Source: Bacteroides caecimuris (GTDB lineage Bacteria > Bacteroidota > Bacteroidia > Bacteroidales > Bacteroidaceae). From it: a DNA stretch of 64,000 bases. The stretch lies in the NCBI RefSeq assembly GCF_001688725.2, contig NZ_CP015401.2, positions 3,720,001 to 3,784,000 of the forward strand. Reading direction: 5' to 3'. The position numbers were made by a program, and so were the translations under genes. Every line of letters begins with the position of its first letter. The stretch's first letter is position 1. Shown one piece after another: positions 54,346-63,882 of this stretch. The notes under the pieces were generated by a model that was given only the letters and a program-made list of their open reading frames with translations, was not told where the DNA came from and ran no database searches.

Positions 54346-55911
54346 ATGAAAATAAGAATCAAGCACATACTGCGGTGTTATCAGTCAGGAATGAGTATCC
54401 GCGGTATCAGTTCTTCTCTCCTTGTTTCACGTAATACAGTCAAACGTTATATCCGTATATACGAAGATATGGGTATAGAACTTGAGCGTCTGTTGAAAAT
54501 GGACGAGCAGCATCTGCATGAGCTTTTCGGTACGGAGACTGACAAAGAATCGTCTGGATCTGCAGAGTATAAGTATCTTCAAGAACGTATACCTGATTAC
54601 ATGAAACGACTTAAGGTCCGTGGGACAACAAGAAGGTCCTTGTATGAGGAATATCTTAAAAATCGTCCACAAGGTTACAGCTACTGTTCTTTTTGTTTGT
54701 ATATCAGACGAGAAAGGGAAGTAAAGATTCCTGTTGGACGCATAGATCATATAGCCGGTGATCAGATGTATGTGGATTTTGCCGGTGACAAACTTTATCT
54801 CTCATACGAAAGAACAGGCAATAAGGTTCCCGTAGAAGTATTTGCCGCCATACTTCCATGCAGCCAGATTACCTATTACGAGGCTGTACCATCACAAAAG
54901 AAAGAACACCTTATCCAGGCATGTGAAAATGCTTTCCATTATTTTGGAGGTGTCCCCAATGCCATAGTTCCAGACAACCTGAGATCAGCCGTAACAAAGC
55001 CTGGAGGTATTGAACCTGTAATCAATGACGACTTTGCTGCATTTGCAGACCATTATGGATGTGTTGTCTTCCCGGCAAGAGTACGAAAGCCTAAAGACAA
55101 AGCTCTGGTTGAGAATGCTGTAAGACTGCTCTACAGGGAGGTGTATTCAAAGATGACGGGATTGAAATTCAATGATCTTGAAGCCTTGAACATAGAAATA
55201 ATGAAGCATACGGATGCGTTGAACAGCCGAAAGATGTACAATCGCAACTACAGCCGTCGGGAACGTTTCCTCGAAGTCGAGAAAGACAGGCTGCATACAT
55301 TGCCGGCAACAAAATTTATATCAAAAAGCCGGAAAACGGCAACTGTCATGAGAAACAGTTATGTATCGCTTAACAATCACTATTACAGTGTTCCTAAAGA
55401 GTATATCGGCGATACTGTAGAATTACTGTATGATGGGGACACAGTGGAGATATATCATAAGTTCAGACACATAACGACACATCGAAAGGATGATACACCT
55501 TTCACTTATTCAGAAAAACCGTCCCACAAACTTTCGGGAGTGCTACATGAATACAGAATCAGAATGGATGATATATACCGCAAGGCATGTGGAATTGATC
55601 CGGTATTGGAAGAGTACATAAAGCGTGTGGCCGTTGCCAAGAAATATCCGGTCCAGGCCGTACGTTCAGCCGATGGCATATTAAGTCTTGTGGAGCGTTT
55701 CGGACATGACAGGGTGGTTCTTTCATGTCAGGTGGCAATGGAATTCGGTATGTTCGGATACAACGAACTTGAAAGTATTCTGGTAAACAGGGAAGATGAG
55801 AAGTATCATGTACAGATGGAGGGACAGGCTCCAGAACTTACCCCCAAACACAGAAATCTCAGAGGCAAGGATTATTTTAACTCTAAAAACATGGATAAAA
55901 ATGACAAGTAA
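54346..55911 (+). CDS. istA: IS21 transposase IstA
   Basis: A protein of 521 residues. An N-terminal HTH (GMSIRGISSSLLVSRNTVKRYI) and the DDE integrase core (DQMYVDFAGDKLYL, VPDNLRSAVTKPG, KDKALVENAVRLLYR) are followed by the C-terminal beta-domain. It overlaps istB by 11 bp. Confidence 0.93.
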   Translation: MKIRIKHILRCYQSGMSIRGISSSLLVSRNTVKRYIRIYEDMGIELERLLKMDEQHLHELFGTETDKESSGSAEYKYLQERIPDYMKRLKVRGTTRRSLYEEYLKNRPQGYSYCSFCLYIRREREVKIPVGRIDHIAGDQMYVDFAGDKLYLSYERTGNKVPVEVFAAILPCSQITYYEAVPSQKKEHLIQACENAFHYFGGVPNAIVPDNLRSAVTKPGGIEPVINDDFAAFADHYGCVVFPARVRKPKDKALVENAVRLLYREVYSKMTGLKFNDLEALNIEIMKHTDALNSRKMYNRNYSRRERFLEVEKDRLHTLPATKFISKSRKTATVMRNSYVSLNNHYYSVPKEYIGDTVELLYDGDTVEIYHKFRHITTHRKDDTPFTYSEKPSHKLSGVLHEYRIRMDDIYRKACGIDPVLEEYIKRVAVAKKYPVQAVRSADGILSLVERFGHDRVVLSCQVAMEFGMFGYNELESILVNREDEKYHVQMEGQAPELTPKHRNLRGKDYFNSKNMDKNDK

Positions 55912-56674
55912 TAATAAAACAAGCAGAACTGTCGGAAAAAATATGGACAGAATAATGGAACTACTCTCCAAGTTACGTTTTTACGGTATGCTTGAAACAT
56001 ATAGAAATGACTGCAGGACCACATCCTCTGATGGTATGACAAACGATGAGTTTCTTAAATGGCTTCTTGAAAGCGAATATGATTACAGACGCAATGTAAG
56101 CATTGAGAGACTGATAAAGTCTGCAAACTTCAGATATAAGGCATATATGGAAAAAATAGACTATACCATAAAACGTAACCTTGACCGTAACCAGCTTGAG
56201 AGACTTGCATCTCTTGATTTTATAAGAGACGGACAGAATGTTTTCATCACGGGAAGCTCCGGTACAGGTAAAAGCTATATAGCTTCAGCCATAGGATATG
56301 AGGCATGTAAGAATGGAATAAAGACTTTGTATTCAAATGCGTCAAAGCTTATGGGACAGCTTAAAATTGCCAAAAACAAGGGCACTATAGAATCTGAGAT
56401 GAAAAAAATAGAAAAGTGTCAACTGCTGATTCTTGACGATCTGTTTCTTATAGGACTGGATGCCAGGGAAAGGTCAATCCTTATGGAAATAATAGAAGAC
56501 AGACACGGATTAAAATCAATCATAATAACATCACAACTTCCTGTCGAAAGCTGGTATGATGCAATTGGTGATCCTACAGTAGCTGACGCAATCCTGGACA
56601 GAATTGTACATACAGCACACAAGATTGAACTTACCGGGGATTCTGTAAGAAAGATTAATGCTAAAAAGAAATAG
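55901..56674 (+). CDS. istB: IS21 helper ATPase IstB
   Basis: A protein of 257 residues from ATG 55901. GSSGTGKSYIASAIGYEAC is Walker A, LLILDDLFLIGLD Walker B, and IIITSQLPVESWYDAIGDPTVADAILDRIVH the sensor region of DnaC-like AAA+ ATPases. It delivers the transposase to target DNA. The frame overlaps the end of istA, the normal IS21 layout. Confidence 0.92.
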   Translation: MTSNNKTSRTVGKNMDRIMELLSKLRFYGMLETYRNDCRTTSSDGMTNDEFLKWLLESEYDYRRNVSIERLIKSANFRYKAYMEKIDYTIKRNLDRNQLERLASLDFIRDGQNVFITGSSGTGKSYIASAIGYEACKNGIKTLYSNASKLMGQLKIAKNKGTIESEMKKIEKCQLLILDDLFLIGLDARERSILMEIIEDRHGLKSIIITSQLPVESWYDAIGDPTVADAILDRIVHTAHKIELTGDSVRKINAKKK

Positions 56675-56780
56675 TATATATTGTAGATTATTATAATTGA
56701 AAATGACCCGGGTTAAAATGCATTTTCTTTATTTAAATCTAATATTTTTTTGATGGGTCAATTTAGAGTATAATAGTGGG

Positions 56781-57395
56781 TCAATCGACTTTAAATTTTC
56801 CATTTAATGCCAGAATATAGTCTGCATTATTTTCTATTATTACTTCGGCAATATCTGTTTGGCATGCAATAGCATCAATTGTCACTATGCAATCCTGCAA
56901 ATCCAGAGATTTTATAAGAGAAGGAATAGCGGTGATTTCATTGCTTTTATCATCTACTTTTACCTGACCCATACTGATTCCATTGGAAACAGCCCAGGCA
57001 CTAACCATATGAAGCTTGAATCCTTTTTTGCCAAAGGGATTGTCTTTGCTGCACTTACTTGCTCCACGAAGCATTTTACCGTCTATAGCAACAACCCCTT
57101 CATACTTACCACAAAGCTCAGATACCCAATCACGAAAGACCAATTCAAAATAACCGGGTTTGAGTAAACTGAAAAAACGATTGAAAGTGTCATGACTTGG
57201 GATCTTTACTAAATCAGGAAAACGACGTTTAAAGAAGTCAAACTTACAAATACCGAACCGTTCTATTTCATTCCAGCTTTCACTTCCACAGATTACAGCA
57301 CACAAGGCTATATAAACGATGACTTCCAAAGAGTGTTCTTTTTTTCGGTCAATACGAGGATCTTCAAGTTGTTTACAAAGACTAATTAAGCTCAT
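56781..57395 (-). pseudogene. ISAs1-type transposase, C-terminus lost
   Basis: ATG 57395 starts MSLISLCKQLEDPRIDRKKE; HTFNRFFSLLKP and VVAIDGKMLRGASK, LVSAW and CIVTIDAIACQTDIAEVI are the H-repeat/ISAs1 motifs. The frame reaches ADYILAL and then enters the IS21 end. A full enzyme has about 370-380 residues; 204 remain. The IS21 lies exactly at the break. Confidence 0.82.
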
Positions 57396-57686
57396 TTTAG
57401 GGTTTATTTTTGTTTAAATTCAATACAACAAAAATACAAATAAATAATTAATATACAAAATATTAATAGATTAATAATAAGACAAATAATAAAAATGAAA
57501 TATAGATAATAGTTGACTAATTGATAGACAAAATATAATGCGTCTGCCCTGATTGCAAGCTTCGTTTTTATAATCAAAGCCTTTGTTTTTATAAACGAAG
57601 CTTGCGTTTATAGATTACGGTTAATGAAAAATAAGTTTACATGCTGATAATAAGAAGTTTACAATTAATGAAAGAGAACTTTTCTA
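57396..57686. other. AT-rich relic region
   Basis: Very AT-rich, no gene. It contains the 13-bp hairpin at 57555-57605 and two imitation-direct copies of AAGC, then TTGTTTTTATAA-like sequence. It may hold the far end of the ISAs1 element. Confidence 0.35.
57555..57605. repeat. Inverted repeat GCAAGCTTCGTTT
   Basis: GCAAGCTTCGTTT (57555-57567) pairs with AAACGAAGCTTGC (57593-57605), perfectly. Without a known end motif it could be an IS end or a regulator site. Confidence 0.45.
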
Positions 57687-59005
57687 TTAATGAATGAAAA
57701 GTGGGTTATTAAGAGCCTGCTCCGAGTTTTGCCCGACACAGTTTTGAGAGTTGCTTTCGAGTATATTTTCTGTTGTTGTGAGGAGCATGACGGAGACTAT
57801 GTGACGAATAAAAACTGGTCGGTAAAGCCTATCTAACATAATCTCAGGAAAATTTAAACAGGCTCTAAGTAAAAGAAGTATAGCTTTATTTCTAATGGCA
57901 GAGGGAGTGTTACCATCATAAAAATGAGAGATTCGATTAAGGTCATTCTCGTTTGGAGAAACAGATAGAATCTCACATGTATAAATTCGGGGGCTTATGA
58001 GGTATGATGACATGTCTGTTTTAATGATACTTCTGTTATATAGATATCTGAGAAAAGTCCTCAAAATTGACACCTTACTGGCCACAGTCTTACGTGCGAA
58101 ACATGCGGATTGATAAGTTTCAATATATCCGTCGATACAAGCCGCGGTCAATAAGTTGATCGTTACGCTTTTTGAGTTGATATAAGCAAAGAATCTATCT
58201 AATTCCTGACATATATGTACCGTAGCGCCGACAGAGCTTCCTTTGGAGGTGAGATGCCATTCACAGAACATGTCCACATAGTTAGAGCCGGGATAACTCT
58301 TATCTTTTCCTGTGATAACTTCCATGAATGAGAACCAACTCATACAGACAGCTCTGAAACGCTGATATCTACTGCGAACAGATATCCCATTTGATAACTC
58401 TCCAAAACAACGGGCCGCATCAATGATTTCATCAGTGGAGAAGCTATGTCTTATAGGCTTTTGTTCAAGTTTAAACTGCTTGATGACATTAAGCTGTTGC
58501 TCTGCATATTCTCTAATGTAAGCCTTCGGTACTCCATCCTTTTCCAAAGTCTCCAGATGCCTTTTCCTTTCTTCATAATGTGGAGCTGCAATATATTTTA
58601 GCCTAAAGTGGATGCTTGTAAATAACCTACAAAAGATAGAATCCTTATCCATGAACTTAGGCTCTAAAAGTTTTAAAGAGAAAAGCCATGAATAAATAAT
58701 GCGAAAAGCATCTGTAAATTCATTTAATTCACTCGCTATGCAGACTTTATGGAAATGATCTGAATAATGCATCCGATAATCATGGCATACTTTGGTGATA
58801 TTCTCAATAGGAACTATATCATTTTCCCCGTCGTGTAAATGCAAAGCATGCGTAGCGTAAAAATATAGGACGCTAATATCCGTAACCGGTCTTTAGATTT
58901 ACCCATGTTCGCATTTTCTTCTAAAAATACTCTGCGTTCTTTTAGCAATGGAGAATCAAGATGCACCCGCAACTTGGATTCTGTAACATAAAGTCTTTCG
59001 TACAT
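57687..59005 (-). pseudogene. Phage-type recombinase relic with frameshift
   Basis: The N-terminal frame (ATG 59005) reads SPLLKERRVFLEENANMGKS; after one missing T at 58858-58862 (five A on plus; six expected) the second frame continues HLHDGENDIVPIENITKV, with a SAM-like domain (RTFLRYLYNRSIIKTDMSSY) and RNKAILLLLRACL. There it departs from the family, and the catalytic R-H-R-Y part is missing. It resembles XerD-like recombinases of the type found in recombinase trios, but that is tentative. Confidence 0.55.
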
Positions 59006-59096
59006 GTGATTGATGCTGCCGCTAGTGGCAGTTCCTTGACATAAAGATATGAAACATGCAAGATTATTATGTTGTGATAAAAAAACTTTAGTATTT
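59006..59096. other. No feature
   Basis: Nothing recognisable between the recombinase relic and the IS66 relic. Confidence 0.4.
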
Positions 59097-59640
59097 CTAT
59101 TTAAAGATATTATAGGTCAATACCAACATAATTTTGTTGTCAACATAAAAAATGAATATATTCCCTGAAACCAATGAAAGTATAGGATGGATATAAACCG
59201 ATTTGGAAAAAACATCAATACCACAACTCATGCGGACAGGTTCTGGAAAGAAAAAGTACTGGTTGTTTTCTGATAGTTCAAATATAATTGGGAGTATATA
59301 TTTTCGTCTTTGGTCTTTATCATAAGTGTATAGAAGTACACAATTCAATAACGGAACATTCCTCCACATGAATGCTCTTCCCATCAGGACAGCTGATAGT
59401 CACACCTCTAAACATATCTGAGCGAGGGCCTCCATTGAACCAAAACTGAACCATGAACATGGAAGATTATCGGGGAATTTTCGTATTGAATCTTACGCCT
59501 TTTACAATTGTCTGACAATAACCTTCATTAATCTCATCCAGCGTGACATATCACAATAATTTATTCCCATTCTGGTGCAATGAACTTTCAGCGAATAACA
59601 TGGATTGGAATCCAGTTATTTTCGGTATTTATCCAGTGTC
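59097..59640 (-). pseudogene. IS66-type relic (orfA and TnpB fragments)
   Basis: Minus-strand frames near 59640-59400 read VHCTRMGINYCDMSRWMR and RGVTISCPDGKSIHVEECSV, as in the first ORF of IS66 elements. Further on, YFFFPEPVRMSCGIDVFSKSV and HPILSLVSGNIFIFYV match the TnpB start (MRCGID...NPLSGDVFIFF). The frames are broken and end at 59097. No transposase TnpC is seen. Confidence 0.55.
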
Positions 59641-59716
59641 TTCCCGAGTCTTGCTTGTGCCTTGTCCCCGTTGAAAGGAGGAGGAATATAAGGTTAGCTG
59701 TTGTCCTTGGGAATCT

Positions 59717-59968
59717 CTATGCCTTTGACAGCGCATATTTGCCCCATATATAGAAAAAATACATATTGTTAGTTACCAGCCTATTCACCATTCCCCTATA
59801 ATCGATATTGTGCCTTTCACAAAAATCAACGAGACATAGATTAATATCATTATTCAGTTCAGTCTTCAATAATTCGGAGCTGTTTAAGTACAATTCATTT
59901 GAATTTGGAGACTGGCCAGCCTCCAGGCATACTTCATTACATAGTCTATTCTGAGGGGGCAAAACCAT
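59717..59968 (-). pseudogene. Possible second IS66 orfA fragment
   Basis: An 83-residue frame; the part INLCLVDFCERHNIDYRGMV has the DYC/HN-DY look of IS66 first ORFs. The rest has no match I recognise. Confidence 0.35.
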
Positions 59969-60318
59969 CTGTTGAAATGATCATTTATTGAATGTTTTTC
60001 ACAGAATGATACCAAAGACTTTTTAGGATTCTGCGTCAGCTCTTTTTAGGAACTTCCAATAACGTAAGATATTTTAAGGGAACCGGATCAGAATTTTCTA
60101 TTATCATAATTCGTTTTTTACTGATCTATGTAAAAGTCGTTTTTGAGATGCGCTATATGCTATCGCAGAGACGCTTACCATCATCTTTCCCCTTTGACTG
60201 ACATCTGCTGACATCTAACGACACGTGATGTCACCATTTTGAGAATCAGCATTTTATTCAATTTCAGCCATTATTTTTGAGCTGTCAAACGAAAACATTA
60301 ATCTCAAAATGATGGATC
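59969..60318. other. Leader of the DUF4099 gene with TGACATC heptamers
   Basis: TGACATC at 60198 and 60208 (10-bp step) and its inverse GATGTCA at 60226. Nothing else of note; the region before is relic sequence. Confidence 0.45.
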
Positions 60319-61497
60319 ATGGCACAAGAAAAAGAAGTGAAAGAAAAACCGAAGCGGACACGCAAAACGCAGAAATCCGCCAAAGAAAAGCCCTATGTGG
60401 AACAAATCAACGAACTACTGTTTGTCCACAACAAGGAGGACCCCAAAGCCGGTGTGCAAGCCGTCAGCGAAATTGACGGAGAAGGAAAAGCTCAAACGGT
60501 TCCTGCCGAAGAAAAGAACGAAAACTCCTTTCTGAAATTCGAGAAAAACTCCAGTATCCTCGAAAACTTCATCAAGAACTTCTGGAGCCAGTTCAAGGAA
60601 CCGACACATTTCCGGCTCATACGAATGACCGTCCATGATTACAAGCAGAACAAACAGTCAATCAGGGATTTGTCACAAGGCAAGGAAACGGACGTAGTAA
60701 AAGAGTTCCTCAAACGCTACGAAATCCGGCCGAGAGAAAACAAGGAACAGAGTAAGAACGAAAAAGAAACAGAAACGATGGCAAAGAAACAAAAACAAAA
60801 CCCGCAGGAACAGGTACCACAGCAAGCACCACAACCGACAGTTTCAACAGGACAACCACAGGAACAGCAGGCACCACGCTACCGTTATGACGAGAACATG
60901 GTAAACTGGGACGCACTGGAAAAGATGGGCGTCTCCAAAACTTCCCTCGAACAATAGGGACTGCTGGATTCCATGCTGAAAGGATACAAAACCAACAAAC
61001 TGGTTCCCCTGACACTGACGCTGACAGGTGCCAGGGTCAAACTGGACGCACGCCTCTCATTCATCACCATGCCGGACGGGCAGATCGGTCTGGGTATCCA
61101 CGGCATCCGCAAGGAACCGGAGCTAGAAAGACCCTATTTCGGGCACATCTTCACGGAAGAGGACAAGAAGAATCTCCGTGAGACAGGAAACATGGGACGG
61201 GTGGCGGAACTGAACCTGAACGGGGGATCCTATACACCCTGTCTCATCTCCATTGACAAGAATACCAACGAACTGGTTGCCGTACGGCAGGAAAACGTAT
61301 ACATACCAAGTGAAGTGAAAGGCATCAGGCTGACAGCGGATGAAATAAACGCGCTGAAGGAAGGACAACCAGTATATGTGGACGGAATGACCTCAAAAAA
61401 CGGAAAGCCGTTCGACTCCGACCAGATAAGAAGAGGTGACCGGAAAATTATAGTCGAGATAATCACCAATATGAACTACTGGAATTATATACCATAA
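60319..61497 (+). pseudogene. DUF4099/DUF3945 gene split by a stop codon
   Basis: The first part (60319-60957, 212 residues) has a basic N-terminus, a helical domain (ENFIKNFWSQFKEPTHFRLI) and a Gln/Pro-rich linker, ending with MVNWDALEKMGVSKTSLEQ and a TAG stop. The same frame goes straight on with GLLDSMLKGYKTNKLVPLTL, the DUF3945 part with ARLSFITMPDGQIGLGIHGI, to 61497. Related proteins have a lysine there (AAG to TAG). Such genes are common in Bacteroides conjugative transposons and plasmids; function unknown. Confidence 0.75.
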
Positions 61498-61517
61498 GCA
61501 ATGTAGAAAAAAATTTC

Positions 61518-61572
61518 AGCTTATCTGCTCCGAATTAAATTAAGAGCAGATAAGCTATTAATTTAATTCGGA
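61518..61572. other. Two interlocked perfect inverted repeats
   Basis: AGCTTATCTGCTC (61518-61530) pairs with GAGCAGATAAGCT (61544-61556), 13 bp. TCCGAATTAAATTAA (61529-61543) pairs with TTAATTTAATTCGGA (61558-61572), 15 bp. The arms alternate 1-2-1-2, so as RNA they would form an H-type pseudoknot or a switch, and as DNA two overlapping cruciforms. Confidence 0.8.
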
Positions 61573-61793
61573 ACAAGGAGCACCAAACCTTTTAACCGTA
61601 TCATGCTGTGTTCGAGTATCTTTATTCATGTTGGATTTCGTAATTTTCACAGTAAACAAATTACATATTTAAATTCATCTTGCAACGAGATAAGTTCATT
61701 ATATTTGAATGGTGTACATCAATAACATATTGGGGGCAAACTGAATTTTTACATGTACATCGCTGAAAGTCTAAAAAATAATAGTTCACAAGT
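61573..61793. other. No gene
   Basis: About 220 bp of AT-rich sequence without a supported feature. It lies between the island end and the tRNA-Pro promoter. Confidence 0.4.
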
Positions 61794-61825
61794 ATTGCGT
61801 ATTTAAAATAATAATAATACCTTTG
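61794..61825 (+). promoter_or_regulatory. Promoter upstream of tRNA-Pro
   Basis: ATTG (61794-61797), 20 nt, TACCTTTG (61818-61825). It lies about 145 bp before the tRNA, so the precursor would have a long leader. Confidence 0.5.
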
Positions 61826-61971
61826 CACCGTTGAAATAAAAAGAGCTCCTATAACAGAGTGTAGAGTGATACATTTAAAGTTATTAGGTTTAAAAATCTT
61901 ACTGATTTTCAACTAACTTAAGATACTAAGCAAGTGGTTTTTCATTGCTCCACTTATTAATCTTGAGCAAT

Positions 61972-62044
61972 CGGAATGTAGCGCAGTTGGTAGCGCACTA
62001 CGTTCGGGACGTAGGGGTCGGGCGTTCGAGTCGCCTCATTCCGA
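61972..62044 (+). tRNA. tRNA-Pro(CGG)
   Basis: A 73-nt cloverleaf: CGGAATG with CATTCCG, D arm GCGCAGTTGGTAGCGC, anticodon stem-loop CTACGTTCGGGACGTAG with CGG, T arm GGGCGTTCGAGTCGCCT, discriminator A. CCA is not encoded. It marks the right edge of the accessory island. Confidence 0.97.
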
Positions 62045-62050
62045 CAGAAC

Positions 62051-62092
62051 AAAGGGTAGCTTTCTGGAATACAGCAAGTTACCCTTTATTTT
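62051..62092 (+). terminator. Terminator after tRNA-Pro
   Basis: AAAGGGTAGCTT pairs with AAGTTACCCTTT (one G-T pair) and ATTTTTATTT follows. Confidence 0.8.
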
Positions 62093-62151
62093 TATTTAGT
62101 CACCGGGACGAAATCGGGACGGCAATGCAAGAAACACCAACCTATTATATC

Positions 62152-63789
62152 ATGAAAAACAAGATTTATTTCTTTACAGTAGCAATAGCTTCTTTTATGT
62201 GCATCAGTTGCACAAAAACTCAAACCACTCTTTCAGAAAATGAAAAGGCAATCAATCCTCCTATCATGGGATGGAGTTCATGGAATGCGTTTCGCGTAGA
62301 CATCAATGAAGACATTATCAAACACCAGGCTGACCTGATGGTAGAAAAAGGTCTGAAAGATGTCGGATATCATTATGTCAATGTTGACGATGGTTATTTC
62401 GGAAAACGCGATGAAAACGGAATAATGCTTGCAAATGAGAAACGTTTCCCGAACGGTATGAAACCGGTGGCGGAACATATTCACAGCTTGGGAATGAAAG
62501 CCGGCCTTTATACCGATGCGGGTAATAGTACGTGCGGCTCCATGTGGGACAATGATACTGCAGGTATAGGAGCAGGTATCTACGGACATGAACCGCAAGA
62601 TGCCCAGTTATACTTTGGCGACTGGGGTTTCGACTTTATCAAAATTGACTATTGCGGAGGAGAGGAGCTGGGACTTAATGAAAAAGAACGCTACACTTCA
62701 ATCCGGAACAATATAGACAAAGTGAACAAAGATATTTCCATCAATATCTGCCGATGGGCCTTCCCGGGCACTTGGGCTAAAGACGCAGCAACCTCCTGGC
62801 GTATCAGCGGTGATATTAATGCACATTGGGGCTCATTAAGATATGTAGTCGGCAAGAATCTTTACCTGTCTGCCTATGCCGGCAACGGACATTACAATGA
62901 CATGGATATGATGGTTATCGGATTCCGCAACAACAGCAAAGTGGGCGGACAAGGTCTTACCCCGACAGAGGAAGAAGCTCATTTCGGTTTATGGTGTATC
63001 ATGAGCTCTCCTTTGCTTATCGGATGCAACCTGGAAAACATACCGGAGTCTTCCCTCGAACTGCTGAAAAACAAAGAATTGATTGCCCTCAACCAAGACC
63101 CGCTAGGTTTGCAGGCATACGTAGCACAACATGAAAATGAAGGTTACGTTCTTGTGAAAGATATCGAGCAGAAACGTGGCAATGTGCGCGCTGTGGCTCT
63201 CTACAATCCTTCCGATACTGTATGCAGTTTCTCCGTCCCGTTCTCTTCACTGGAATTTGGAGGAAACGTAAAAGTGCGTGATCTCGTCAAACATAGCGAT
63301 TTAGGCAGCTTCTCCGGCATATTCGAACAAACGCTTCCGGCACACAGTGCCATGTTCCTTCGCATGGAAGGCGAAACACGCCTGGAACCGACTTTGTACG
63401 AAGCGGAATGGGCTTACTTGCCTCTTTTCAACGACCTAGGCAAAAATTCTAAAGGTATTCTTTATGCCCATGACAAAGAAGCTTCCGGCAAAATGAAAGT
63501 AGGTTTTCTGGGTGGACAACCGGAAAATTATGCCGAATGGAAGGAAGTGTACAGCGAAGATGGCGGACGCTACAACATGACTATCCATTACTTATACGGT
63601 AAAGGACGCCAAATAGAACTGGATGTCAACGGCATTATTACCCGAATAGATTCTTTGGGAGAAGATAATAACCATCACGAAATTACAGTTCCCGTTGAAC
63701 TAAAAGCCGGTTACAACACCATTCGCATGGGTAATAGTTACAACTGGGCACCGGATATCGATTGTTTCACTCTGACAAAAGCGTTGTAA
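62152..63789 (+). CDS. GH27 alpha-galactosidase lipoprotein
   Basis: A protein of 545 residues from ATG 62152. MKNKIYFFTVAIASFMCISC is a lipoprotein signal with a cysteine at 20. MGWSSWNAF, YVNVDDGYF, DFIKIDYCGG (nucleophile aspartate near 164) and SWRISGDI (acid/base aspartate) are the GH27 motifs; a beta-sandwich follows, and the last 130 residues form a carbohydrate-binding CBM35-like domain (YEAEWAYL, GKMKVGFLGG). It removes alpha-galactose (or beta-arabinopyranose) from plant glycans in the envelope. The adjacent tRNA and island do not form an operon with it. Confidence 0.93.
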   Translation: MKNKIYFFTVAIASFMCISCTKTQTTLSENEKAINPPIMGWSSWNAFRVDINEDIIKHQADLMVEKGLKDVGYHYVNVDDGYFGKRDENGIMLANEKRFPNGMKPVAEHIHSLGMKAGLYTDAGNSTCGSMWDNDTAGIGAGIYGHEPQDAQLYFGDWGFDFIKIDYCGGEELGLNEKERYTSIRNNIDKVNKDISINICRWAFPGTWAKDAATSWRISGDINAHWGSLRYVVGKNLYLSAYAGNGHYNDMDMMVIGFRNNSKVGGQGLTPTEEEAHFGLWCIMSSPLLIGCNLENIPESSLELLKNKELIALNQDPLGLQAYVAQHENEGYVLVKDIEQKRGNVRAVALYNPSDTVCSFSVPFSSLEFGGNVKVRDLVKHSDLGSFSGIFEQTLPAHSAMFLRMEGETRLEPTLYEAEWAYLPLFNDLGKNSKGILYAHDKEASGKMKVGFLGGQPENYAEWKEVYSEDGGRYNMTIHYLYGKGRQIELDVNGIITRIDSLGEDNNHHEITVPVELKAGYNTIRMGNSYNWAPDIDCFTLTKAL

Positions 63790-63823
63790 CAACCATATAG
63801 AGAAAGGAAAAAAGTGCAAAAAA

Positions 63824-63855
63824 AGGAGGAGCTAAGATCACTCTCCACTCCTCCT
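63824..63855 (-). terminator. Terminator shared by GH27 and TPR genes
   Basis: AGGAGGAG pairs with CTCCTCCT over a 16-nt loop; on the minus strand a run of seven T follows (AAAAAAA on plus). Confidence 0.8.
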
Positions 63856-63882
63856 GTCACGACAAACAGCTAAAATTATTCA

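Larger units (their letters stand above)
54163..56802 (+). mobile_element. IS21-type insertion sequence, complete
   Basis: A 2640-bp unit with near-perfect inverted ends of 34 bp (TGGAAAATTTAAAGTCGATT, then GACCCACTATTATA) on both sides and extra inner copies of GACCCA, as typical of IS21. It holds istA and istB. No target duplication is visible next to the ends, which suggests later rearrangement. Confidence 0.88.

Noticed and set aside
57555..57605. Integron attC-like site
   Set aside because: The hairpin is present but there are no R-box/L-box core sites, no integron integrase and no cassettes.
60955..60957. Recoded amber (pyrrolysine-like) codon
   Set aside because: No pyl genes or suppressor tRNA are seen in the window; a plain nonsense change explains it.
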